Below, piece by piece: positions 35,092 to 44,640 of a stretch of 64,000 nt of DNA. Below the pieces are notes generated by a model that was not told the origin of the DNA, searched no databases, and saw only the letters and a program-made list of their open reading frames with translations. The DNA lies in contig MNCI01022155.1 of the NCBI GenBank assembly GCA_015680685.1, positions 126,187 through 190,186 on the forward strand, written 5' to 3'. Origin of the DNA: Gnetum montanum. Lineage: Eukaryota > Streptophyta > Gnetopsida > Gnetales > Gnetaceae. Each line of letters begins with the position of its first letter. Positions within the stretch are counted from its first letter, which is position 1. Made by a program: the position numbers and the translations under genes.

Positions 35092-35315
35092 CACACACAC
35101 ACACACACATATAAAATGGAAAAGTATAACAATGGTGTAAAGCAAAAACAAGAAGAGTTAAAGAAATTTGTAAAACAAAAACAAGAAAAGTTAAAGAAAT
35201 TTGTAAAACAAAAATGTGTAAGACAAAAATGTGTAAAACAAAAACTTGTAAAAAAAATGTGTAAAACAAAAATGCGCGAAACAAAAACGTGTGAAAAAAA
35301 ACTAAAAAGAACTGA
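35092..35315. repeat. CA microsatellite and GTGTAAAACAAAAA minisatellite
   Basis: (CA)9 at 35,092-35,109 is followed by a run of units close to GTGTAAAACAAAAA (for example about 35,165-35,310). The same units, fewer in number, sit at the same place just after pol in gypsy A (13,820-13,890) and B (27,600-27,660). On the minus strand they read as Phe/His/Thr-rich pentamers (FVLHI, FCFTH). Confidence 0.75.
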
Positions 35316-35385
35316 GGGCCTCCAATGATCAGCATAGGTGGCCATCTCACCCATGATTGAATTGCAAGGGAGAGATCCAAAATAA

Positions 35386-36330
35386 TGGGCATCTATTTGA
35401 ATTTCGTAAAAGTGTCCAACTTCTTCCCACTGATGTTCTCAGATTAAGGGGTGGAAGTTGGTTACACTCATACTTCAACATATCTATTCCTCCATTGTTA
35501 ACATGAGTTGTTTCCCTAGTTCTTTCCATACATATTGGTTTTCTCGTTCTAGTAGCTTTCAACCATAGAGTGTCGACTACTTGTATGGTTGCTACATACA
35601 GGCACCTTTGAATTTGTGTTTCTTGGACACGCCGATTACATGGAAGAGATGTTGAACATTCTTCCATGTCATCACCCTCTGAGTCACTGTATGTGATGCA
35701 TGGAACTTTCTTCTTCTCAATCTTTCCATAAATGTTTATCTTAGATATCTACAAGGAAAGATAGCAGATCCCTAGGTACGCATCTACTGTACTTAGCCAT
35801 GACCTTCCCATTATAATTGGGAAGCCCCCATTATTGCTGTTAACTTCTATCACCAAGAAGTCAGCTGGTTAGGACCAACGACCTATAGTGATAACAATGT
35901 CCTCCATCAATCCTAAGGGAATGATGATGGTTTGGTCTGCCAGCTCTAGTTGAATGTTGCTCTTCTTAAGTTGGGGCAGGTTCCAGGCTTGATACATTTC
36001 TCGTGAAATTAAGTTGACCCCAGAACCTGAGTCAAGAAGAGCCTTATGTGGTTTGTTCCTGGTGATTTGTAAATAGATTAAGGGACTCCCAAGGTTAGAT
36101 AGTTTCCTGGGAAGGTGGCCTACCTTGATTCAATTGATTATGGTATGCGTTAACATAACCGTATGCGTACAACTCTATTGTTGGATTGAAGGGTGCTCTA
36201 AAGTGTTAGATGGTGGAGGAGTGTACCTAGACTCAACTGCTTGTTTTTGTAAGAGCTTTTTTGGGCTTTTGATTCTAAAGAAAGGCCTTATCTTTTTACA
36301 GTTGTTAGAACCACCATCGGGTTGAATGTT
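35386..36330 (-). pseudogene. Gypsy C protease, active site intact, and linker
   Basis: The minus strand at about 36,003-36,043 reads ALLDSGSGVNLISR, with the D-S-G triad expected for an aspartic protease that processes the gag-pol polyprotein. It continues LELADQTIIIPLGL, a GRWS segment and IIMGRSWLSTVDAYLG. The linker (VPCITYSDSEGDD near 35,680) then runs into a deletion near 35,390 that joins it to the last codons of integrase. Reverse transcriptase, RNase H and almost all of integrase are absent. A few stops remain. Confidence 0.82.
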
Positions 36331-38131
36331 TATGGCTCTCATAGCATGGCGTTGCTGCGATTGAGTAGGGAGTTCCCCTTGCATTGTTGGAGCAGGTTGT
36401 ATGGGAACTATGGGTGGAAGAGGTGCGGATGGAGTTGGAGGATGGTAAGTATGTGGGGTGCCTCCTAGAGGAGAAGGAGTCCTCCTAAAGTACTCCTGAA
36501 CTTGGTAGTGACGTTGGGAAGTTGTGTGACTCATAGAGTCAATTGGAGAAACTAGCTGCTGCACATAATATCCATAAGGATTAGGTTTTCGGTAAGGGTA
36601 CTATTGTGTCAGCGGTGGCATCCCCCATGACTATGGGTATTGCCACTGCTGATGCTATCCGATAGGTTGTGGTGGAGTTCCACTTGGATAGTACGTTAAC
36701 GATTGGTGTAACTACCTTGGGTTACCTTGGGGATAAGGCAACCTTCATGGTGTTTCCCATTGGTTGAGTCTTGGGTTAAGTGCATACACCCTAGACTCCT
36801 ATAGATGTGAGATGATTGGACAACATCCCTTGGGATGATCATAATGGCAGATCTCGCATCCACCATCATCGTCTGTGTCTGAATCCACAACTAGTACCTT
36901 GCTTCCATCCTTGGATCTACTTATGCAAGTTAGACACTTTGGAGTACGTCTGATACTTATCGTTGAAGAGTTCTAACATCGTACTCCACCTCCTGATGGT
37001 TTCTAGCTCTAAGGACTAGTACCAACTCTCTACTTCCTTAATGAGTGTCCTGGGAAACAACTTAAGTTTTTGCCACTCATTTTCTATGTTCTACAAGGCA
37101 CAGGCATCGTGGAATGCCTGTAAATGATGCTACGGATCAGTGTTGTATGCCCCCTCGAAGCGTGGGATATTATTCATGTCTAAGCGTTTGATCCAACTAT
37201 CCTTTTGATGCCTTGTTGGAATTCTTACTGCCTCCATTATGTCGAGCATACTTCGGGTTGCAAATAGGGGCTTATCATGATCATCTCTCTCATGACATCT
37301 ATGATGTCTACGTTATTCCCTACTTTTCCTTCGTTCATGCCCTTGTCCTCTCTCTCGACTCCCTCATCGAGGTTTCTCATTTTGTCTACCTCTATCCTCA
37401 CCATTATGCTCTTTATGATTGTGTCCAGATGTGGAAGGAGAGGGTGAGTGATGAGATAAAGGAGAAGAAGAAGGAAAACCATCACCATGATGATGTTTCC
37501 TACCTTCTCTTCTGTGGTTTCGGCCCCGATCATGATGACGATCTAAGTGCTCGTCCTTGTTATATGTTGTTGTTTCCTAAGTGAATAGTTGGTGTTCATG
37601 GGGATCAAAACTAGGGTTGTGTATTGTGGATCATAGGTTCTGATACCCCACCTCCTCACTATCGTTAGGAGGGGGAACATCTTTCGATAGAGAACCCGTT
37701 ATGAGTGGTTCACCATCTCTGATTTTACTAAGGACATGCAAGACCTCCTTGCCCTTCAACAGTGTATGTTGGCTCTCCTGCCTTGAGTCCCTCATATGTT
37801 GTAAAGCTATGGGATGATAATCCCTCATGTCAAAATTTTCTGCAACGTATTGAGCATATAATTTTGTCATGCCAATCTATGCCAAAGCATGGAGGAGCAT
37901 GTTGGGGACTGATCGATCTGGAGGTAACACGATGTTACCTTGCAAATCTCTCCATCACAGCTATTCATCTTGATGGAGGATAAAGGTAAAATTAGGAATA
38001 TACTCATCGGGATGAGTATATTCCACCCTATATTGTTGAGGAACAAGCGGATTTAGGTTATGTTTTTTTGATTGCCAACTGTTTTTTGTATTATCCCTAG
38101 GTGGTGAGTTTCTCTTATGAGAAGAAGACAT
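36331..38131 (-). pseudogene. Gypsy C gag, nearly full length
   Basis: Minus strand. The start ATG at 38,131-38,129 begins MSSSHKRNSPPRD, matching the MSSS start of B and F. Then come a conserved part (LYAQYVAENFDMRDYHPIAL, 37,631-37,870), an Arg/His/Asp-rich stretch near 37,300-37,560, the capsid core (IKEVESWY and KYQTYSKVSNLHKQIQGWK), the knuckle CEICHYDHPKGCC at 36,823-36,858, and a long Pro/Gln/Thr-rich tail (36,175-36,564). A deletion between the capsid core and the knuckle (near 36,890) removes the coiled-coil part. A few stops interrupt it. It packages the element RNA in live elements. Confidence 0.82.
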
Positions 38132-38249
38132 TGTTATTTATTCATGTGCTAATTACCATTATATAGATTTTTCTTTAATTAACCTAAAGGTTCGTTTAGG
38201 CTCCCAACGATGTGAGTGATATCCTATATTCTATTCAGCACACAAACAC
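38132..38249 (-). other. Gypsy C leader
   Basis: Short untranslated stretch between the primer site and the gag start. No further signal seen. Confidence 0.5.
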
Positions 38250-38272
38250 TTAGTCCCCGGCAACAGTGCCTA
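38250..38272 (-). promoter_or_regulatory. Primer binding site of gypsy C (tRNA-Asp type)
   Basis: The minus strand just after the LTR reads GGCACTGTTGCCGGGGACT. It matches, with few changes, the complement of the 3' end of plant tRNA-Asp, the usual primer of Athila-type elements. Confidence 0.8.
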
Positions 38273-39014
38273 TGATGAGTGGTGAGATACCCCAACACAA
38301 CCATATGAATACGAGCATAGCACATGCGATCCAGTCGAACTATGCAGACTAAGTGCCTACACGCCCATGGAACACTTATGGTTAATCATTCGTTGTCTTC
38401 CCAAACTTACTTGTAGTTGTCACGGTGTATGGTTAAGTAAGTCTGAGGTATATGATTTTTATAACTTTTTATGTTTTTGTCTCCTATGCTAACAAGGTGA
38501 AGGGTTGAGAAACTAATTACTAACTCTAACTAATGAACTAAGTCTAACTTACCTAGCATTAGAATCCATTCCCACTTACCATACACACCCTAAACTGATG
38601 CAATTGTGGCTACCAAAGACTAGTCGTTGCTGGGATCACCACGCGTAACGCACATGCTCGAAGTGGTCATACTGAGGCACCTAAATAGGAGAGAAGGGTT
38701 GAGAGGAAAGTAGTAAATAACAAATAAGAAATAACAATAAATAAAATCCTAATTAGCCTATTCCATGCACTACAAGGTTTATCCAAGAAGCTTGTCTTTA
38801 TTGCCATACACAAACTTGTGTTTAGGTACAATGTTTGCTTGAATAAAGATCTGTTCACTTTAGGACTCCTATTGCGGGCACATGGAAAATATTCTATCTT
38901 TGGAGTGATCAATCTACCAGTGTTTTTCTATTGTCTAGCCTAGGATGAGGAAACAAGGGAGAGCTGCCTCTTATTTATAGATATGATGGCACACCACGAT
39001 ATCGCATCCCATCA
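38273..39014 (-). mobile_element. Gypsy C 5' LTR
   Basis: 742 bases starting TGATGAGTGGTGAG and ending CCCATCA on the plus strand. It is about 50 bases shorter than its partner at 32,554; the loss lies at the U3 end, where the GATATC word cluster is shortened. It contains a minus-strand TATA-type box near 38,971-38,976. Confidence 0.88.
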
Positions 39015-39110
39015 TTGGGGCACTGGTAGATCATCTTGTGCACCCTGCCTCTGATTGTTCATGTTATCGGACCTAGTCAATGAAGCACTTTCATAAGAAG
39101 AAGAAGACAT
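39015..39110 (-). pseudogene. Gypsy B gag, first 32 codons
   Basis: The minus-strand ATG at 39,110-39,108 opens MSSSSYESASLTRSD and stays open to the TTGGG target copy. The frame then resumes at 32,553 on the far side of gypsy C without a shift. The start is chosen because C and F begin with the same MSSS at the same distance from their primer sites. Confidence 0.8.
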
Positions 39111-39222
39111 GATTGATTACTCAGTGTGTGGTACTCTTTTCTGGTGATTATAGGATAGTTAACCTTAAGGGTTTTTTCCAATGATGGAAGGATTTCCTAG
39201 TTCTAATTAGTGCACAAACAAC

Positions 39223-39245
39223 AAAATCCCTAACAATGGCACCAA
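39223..39245 (-). promoter_or_regulatory. Primer binding site of gypsy B (tRNA-Asp type)
   Basis: The minus strand reads TTGGTGCCATTGTTAGGGAT directly after the LTR, close to the tRNA-Asp complement with several transitions. Confidence 0.78.
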
Positions 39246-40069
39246 TGATGAGCGGCAAGGTACCCATATGGCCAACCATACGAATACAAGCGTTCACATG
39301 CAATTTGGTCTAACTCCAAGGATTAAGCGCTTATGCATCTACACAGAACAAGGATGAGTTATGCAGTTGTTGTCTTTCCAAGCTTACTTGTAAGGCACAA
39401 TTGTATAGTTAAGTAAACTCGAGGTATATGATTTTTTTATATTTTCTATTTTAGTCTCCTAAGTGTGTGAAATGAAATTATTTAGTTAACTAATGGGTTT
39501 CTATAACTCTAATGTGGATTGAATCCTAACACTAGCATCTGTTCTCACTCTCTGGACACATCCTGAACCAATGTAACACTATTGGGATTACCAAACACTA
39601 GTCGTTACTAGGTTACTAAGTGTTCCATGTATGCTCGAAGTGGTTGTGCTGAGTGTGCTAATTCGTTGATAATTAATAATTCTAAAGAAATAACATTGAT
39701 TAACTAATGAGAACATCAAATAATAGTAAATAACATTAAATGTAATAGTTAAGCTATTCTGAATGTTGCAAGGTTTATCACAAAGTTTGTCTTTATTTCT
39801 AGACACAAGGTGTGCTCAGGTACACAATGCTCGAATAAATATCTGTTCACTTTATGACTCCTACAACAGGCACTCAAAAATAATTCTAACTCTAGAAGAG
39901 AAAAACTAGAAGAGTTCGGCTAAAGGACTAAAAAATACCCTCCAAAACCAAGTGCCCCTATCCCTTATTTATAGATAACGAGATAGGTTCTAACATCACG
40001 TGTCCAATGTCACTGGGCCGATCCAATATTGGGTGTTCAATATCGGGTCGCTTATTTGGTAACTCATCA
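39246..40069 (-). mobile_element. Gypsy B 5' LTR
   Basis: 824 bases, TGATGAGCGGCAAG to CTCATCA on the plus strand. A minus-strand TATA-type box lies near 39,966. The U3 part (40,000-40,050) carries CCAATATTGGG and TATCGGG words. It is followed on the right by CCCCCTCTTTG, which resembles a polypurine tract although host DNA is expected there. Confidence 0.82.
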
Positions 40070-41211
40070 CCCCCTCTTTGAGTTAACTAGTTTACACAAA
40101 TAGTATTTTATTATTTGCTTGTTGTATGACTCTTACCAAAGCTATGTTCAGTGAAAATAATTTATTTAGTATATGCAATGTCATTTTGAAGAAAGTAATG
40201 AAACAACAATAAACTCTTCTTTTCATATTAGTTGCTATTAGATTATTTATTCAATTACAAAGTACATGTAATAGCTTACCTAGTAATTGAACATAAATTT
40301 TCATCATCTTAGCCTTATAGAAATAATAAATAAACATACATTGAAATAAATTTTAGTAATATGAATGTTATTCATTGCAAAATATTTAATGTTGTAAACT
40401 GAATATTTGATAATAATAGATAACATTTAAAAGAAGTAGCAATCGTATTGGATTCAAGTATTATTATTTTAGGTATGGTTTTTAATAGTTACTAAAACAA
40501 TTACAATATTTTTTTGGCTTTGTAAATTACAAATTACATTTAGAAAAATTTTATGATTATATAGACCTTTGGATGATGTAATAATTATATTAGAGTTAAG
40601 AAATATATTTTAGATTTAGCTTTTAGTATAAGAAGTTTTCATTTTCATTAATGGTAGTAGCTTGTAAAAAGTTGCAAGTTGTTTATCCATAATTTATGAA
40701 TGTAAAAATAAATAGTTTAAATCTTTGAAAATAAATAAGAAATTATTATCTATGTATAGCTCATATTGTTAGACCTCTAAGTTGGGGAATTAGCAATTAA
40801 GTACAATCATGGGAATTATAATGTAATACTTGAAAGAACATTTTCATTCTTGTAATTCACTTTACAATTACATACGGATCATAATATGCTATGAAGTTTG
40901 AATGTTCAAAAAGTTGCAATTTATTTAGTCATAGTATGTCAATGGGAAAATAAGCAATTTGAATCCTTAAAAATAGATAGAATCATTACCTATGTATACC
41001 TCATCTTGTTATGCCTCTAAGTTGGAGAATTGATAATTGATGGCTTTCATAAGAATTATAGCTTAATACTTTAATTTTCTTAATTTTCTTTGAATTTCTT
41101 GAATTTCTTTTCTTTGATGCTTATATGCATTTGATTTTGTATTTTAATTTATGGTGTATTGTGATTACATTTTGTTATATTTTTTATTCTCTAAACATTT
41201 ATTGCTTGTAC
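40070..41211. other. AT-rich DNA between gypsies B and F
   Basis: No gene seen. It contains a tandem duplication described separately. A possible polypurine tract lies at its left edge. Confidence 0.5.
40672..41072. repeat. Tandem duplication, about 165-base copies
   Basis: Copies at about 40,672-40,838 and 40,907-41,072 share AAAAAGTTGCAA, TATCTATGTATA (ACCTATGTATA) and CCTCTAAGTTGG in the same order. The period is about 235 bases. The function is unknown. Confidence 0.6.
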
Positions 41212-41216
41212 CTATT

Positions 41217-41877
41217 TAATGAAGCATTATTTTGTCAAGTATATTAGTTAGCTACAATTTTGCAGATGCTACATTGCATCTACATCAATGCATTTCCATT
41301 AACACATCTTAGTTGGCTACTACATCATAGATGAGACATTGTGTTTGCTATATTGTAGACGCTATATTATAGCTACATCAATGCGTCCCTATTGATGCCA
41401 CCTTGTCGATGTATCCTAAGATGAGTGAATGCATATGCAACGATGTAATCTCTAGATTTTTCTATAAATATGTGAGCATCCACCATGTATTTACGATCAT
41501 TTTGGTCAATAGTGTAGTTAACTCTTATAGTTTTCTTTCATAATCTTAGCAAATAGCTAGTGAGTGCCCATAACATGAAATTTAGTTAATTGTATAACAT
41601 CTTCTTTAAGTAGCATTGTACTTGGTTACATTCCATAAATGATAATAAGATCAAGATTGATTCATATTTATTGCAATAATTTGACTTAGAATAGTACTTT
41701 TTAATATTTATATTTTCATGCACACTAATCAATTAGTAGAACAAGCGTGACCATTTTTTAGAGTAAGCATGTATTTGCTTGGTAATCCTAGTAGTTCTAT
41801 ATACAAAATTCATCAGAATAAAATGTGAATACTTGTGATTTGTATGATTGGGTGTAGGGGATAATCATCACTCATCA
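41217..41877 (+). mobile_element. Gypsy F 5' LTR
   Basis: 661 bases. The start reads TAATGAAGC where the 3' LTR has TGATAAGGC (three transitions). The end CTCATCA is intact. TATAAATA at 41,463-41,470. Compared with the 3' LTR it lacks roughly 300 bases in the downstream part. Confidence 0.82.
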
Positions 41878-41895
41878 TTGGTATTGTTGGGATAG
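41878..41895 (+). promoter_or_regulatory. Primer binding site of gypsy F (tRNA-Asp type)
   Basis: TTGGTATTGTTGGGATAG follows the LTR directly. It is a decayed form of the tRNA-Asp complement also seen in B and C. Confidence 0.7.
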
Positions 41896-42007
41896 TGTTA
41901 GTGATCTACATTAGTTATATTATAAACAATCACTATAAAAGAATTAACTCTTTATATTTTAAGAAATATTGATATTTTAAGTCACACACACATTATTAAC
42001 TAAAGAC

Positions 42008-43640
42008 ATGTCTTCCTCATAGAGGGCCAATAGTCCATCATACAATAAGAAAATTATTAGAAGTAATTATTGAATCTATATTAAGGAGAATTAGAGTGAA
42101 TTAGTATAAGCAAAGGTTTCATATGCTAATTCCAATCATTACTACATTCAAAGACTACATTCAACTATTACAAACAACCTAGAGGGGATGGAACAAGTCC
42201 TAGAATGAGGGACTCAAGGCGTAAGATCCTCAACCTAGAAGAGATGAATCAAGGAACCATAGGAGGAGATATTGAAGTCATGGCAGTTCTTCCAGTTCAC
42301 CATTTTCCTCTCCATCTTCACCATCTAGTTTTGACAAAGACAAACATAGGTATAGGGATAGAGCTTCACTAAGTGATCAAGATGAAGATAGAAATAGAGA
42401 TCAAAGAAAAGATACAAGGTACCAAATAGAGCATAGAAAAGACTATCACAATCAAAAAAATAGAAATGAAAATTATGATCATGACATATCTAATAATAAT
42501 GAATCCTTGTTGGCTCCTAGAAGCATGATAGAGATTTGAGAAACAGTTAGAATACCCCATAAGCATCAAAGGGAAAGCCACATCAAATGACTTGATATAA
42601 ATAACATTCTTAAAGTCAAGGGAGGATACAATTCTAATCCACAACATCATTTACAAGCCTTCCATGATGTCTTTTCCTTGCAAAATATTGAAAGTAAGTG
42701 AAAAAAATCCACACTAATACAAGAAGCTAAACGTTGGTATAGATCATCGGAACTAGATTTAATTCATCAATGATTCACAATGCTTGAGCTATTCAACAAG
42801 AAATACTAAATCTACTCAAGAGTGTTTAATATAAAAAATAAATTCAATAATAGAAGCAATAAAACCATGAATCCCTTGATGTAGCACTGGGAAGATACTA
42901 TTCTCTACTATATAAATGACTAGGTCATGGATTTCCTCAAACAGAGCAACTCCATCACATCATAGATGGGCTTCATAACAAAACAAGGGAGATCCTTGGG
43001 ATTTATACTGAAGAAAGATTATTAGAACTAAGAGCTCATCAAATACAAAGGTTAATTGAACATGTAGAAAAAGAAGAAAGAGAGTTATGCAAAAGGGAGA
43101 GCATAGATTAATATAATTGGGATAAAATTCTTCATAAGGAGGAGGTTCATATTTATGATTAGGAAAAATAGGTAGCTTTTGATGAGTTGATTTTACACAA
43201 AATCTTGCAAATACAAAATTCTATCACTGAGATTGAACTAAGAGTAGATAATATATGGGAATTGATGGATGAAAAAGTTATAACCAGTTTGAAAATCATA
43301 GAGAAAAAGGTAAAGAAAGTAGGATCAATTGATGTAGGGAAGAAAAGAAGAAAGAATAAGGAAACAAACAAGGATACTTATCACTAAAAAGAAAAAGTAG
43401 TTATAGTAGAATAGGTTTTAAAATTAGATTTAGAGGAGGATGGATGTGACATTTATTAATATAAACATCAAAAGGGCTATTGCCAAGTTATGTTACATTT
43501 ATAAGAGCTTGGGACTTACATTTTAAATCCCAAGTTCATGGAAGAACAAATGCCTAAGAGGTTTCCTTATTCACAAGGTAATATAGATATTCCTACAACT
43601 AAAATCACTATCCAAGTGAGACTCCTTATCAACCTTAAGA
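42008..43640 (+). pseudogene. Gypsy F gag
   Basis: The ATG at 42,008 opens MSSS and meets a TAG at codon 5. Further on: an Arg/Asp/Asn-rich stretch at 42,340-42,500, the capsid core (HHLQAFHDVFSLQNIESK and IQEAKRWYRSSELDLIH near 42,645-42,770, matching gypsy B), a coiled-coil frame at 43,187-43,387 with leucines and isoleucines at heptad spacing (ITEIELRVDNIWEL), and the knuckle at 43,446-43,481 reading CDIYxYKHQKGYC, in which two cysteines have turned to tyrosine. Stops and shifts are frequent. Confidence 0.8.
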
Positions 43641-44640
43641 CTACTATCAATAATAATGGTAAAACCCATAGTTAAGGGTGATGCCATCATCAAACTAACA
43701 ATATCTTTATTACTAGCTATATCCTTCTGGATACTATGTTCAACAACCTTTTTCTCCTAATTTCTCTATTGTCTATGCCTCAACTCACTACTACTACTAT
43801 CCTCTTGAATACCATTAATCCATAACATCTCTTGTGGAATCACCATCCCATGCCTCTTACTAATTTTCATATCCTTAATACTCTAATACTTCCCTCTAAC
43901 ATATGTCACCACCATAATGCAGGAAGAATTGCCATCACAACCTTAACAAAATAATACAAATTCTACTATGAACATACAAAAGGATGATAGTGCTAGTTTT
44001 CATAAGCACAAGTCTTGAAAACATCCTTTCCTTAGGATGGTTTTCATACATGCAAATAAAAATAGTAAACCTACTAGCTCATTAGAACTTGTACAAGGCT
44101 AATGTGGTGCAACTTCATTCCTCAAAAAAATAATGCCTCCTAATCCTATACAAAATCTAAAAATCATTAACTATCCAAAACAAAACATAAAATCTAAACA
44201 TGGCACTATGGAGAGAAAGAATATTCCATGCATTACTAATAATGATAAAGGGTGTAGTTATGAGCTAAAATTTTAAAGTATATGTATAAAAACCATGTCT
44301 ATAATAAACTTCAATAATAGGTGTATGTGAAAAACCATGTCTACATAATAGTCACTAAATCAAAATATACCTTGTGGCTAGAAAATGAGAATATTAAATT
44401 ATCCAAAATATGCATGGAAACATCCAACATACTTATGAATTATTATCCTAAGAAAATGACCCAAGTAGAAAAATTACAAAATAATATCTTACATCCTAAT
44501 CATATACTAAAAGGAAGCAATGAACAAGGAGATGCAAAAATTGAAATAGAACATAAAAAAGAAAACATCTCTACATCCTCTCAAATGGAAATACCTTCTA
44601 GTCTAGCTATGTGTGTGTCTCTAAATAATTAAAACTTGAT
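43641..44640 (+). pseudogene. Gypsy F gag tail and linker relic
   Basis: One frame reads SGYYVQQPFSPNF near 43,725-43,770, like the GYYVQQLVSP of gypsy C gag. Near 44,215-44,260 another reads RKNIPCITNNDKGC, the counterpart of KKVPCITYSDSEG just after the protease in C. The protease itself is missing between them. The frame at 44,321-44,632 is open and lysine-rich, but I find no match for it. Confidence 0.55.

Larger units (their letters stand above)
33347..35385 (-). other. Gypsy C 3' region
   Basis: About 2 kb without a recognised domain, matching gypsy A and B in patches (for example around 33,347-33,420, 34,100-34,200 and 34,520-34,560). The conserved block at 34,531-34,565 has lost its core. 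The open frames here (for example 33,597-33,968 minus) have no counterpart in A or B and I do not call them genes. The right end keeps the last codons of integrase near 35,340-35,385. Confidence 0.6.
32554..39014 (-). mobile_element. Gypsy C, youngest insertion, pol mostly deleted
   Basis: Complete ends: LTRs at 32,554-33,346 and 38,273-39,014, flanked by TTGGG (32,549-32,553 and 39,015-39,019). Taking C and one TTGGG out makes the gag frame of gypsy B continuous. On the minus strand it has a primer site, gag, protease, a deletion from linker to the end of integrase, the 3' region and the polypurine tract. The protease keeps DSG and the gag has few stops, so this copy is the least worn. The two LTRs differ at about one base in ten where I compared them by eye. 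Confidence 0.9.
26500..40069 (-). mobile_element. Gypsy B (Athila/Tat-like), split by gypsy C
   Basis: Minus strand. The 5' LTR is at 39,246-40,069, with a tRNA-Asp-type primer site at 39,223-39,245 and the gag start at 39,110. Gypsy C (32,554-39,014) then interrupts the gag. The rest of gag, protease and integrase run leftward to about 27,680, followed by the 3' region to about 26,500. The 3' LTR was not found. Reverse transcriptase and RNase H are missing through an internal deletion near 29,030. The integrase is the best preserved in the window. Confidence 0.85.

Noticed and set aside
35092-35109. CA repeat as a functional signal
   Set aside because: Nine units only; an ordinary microsatellite.
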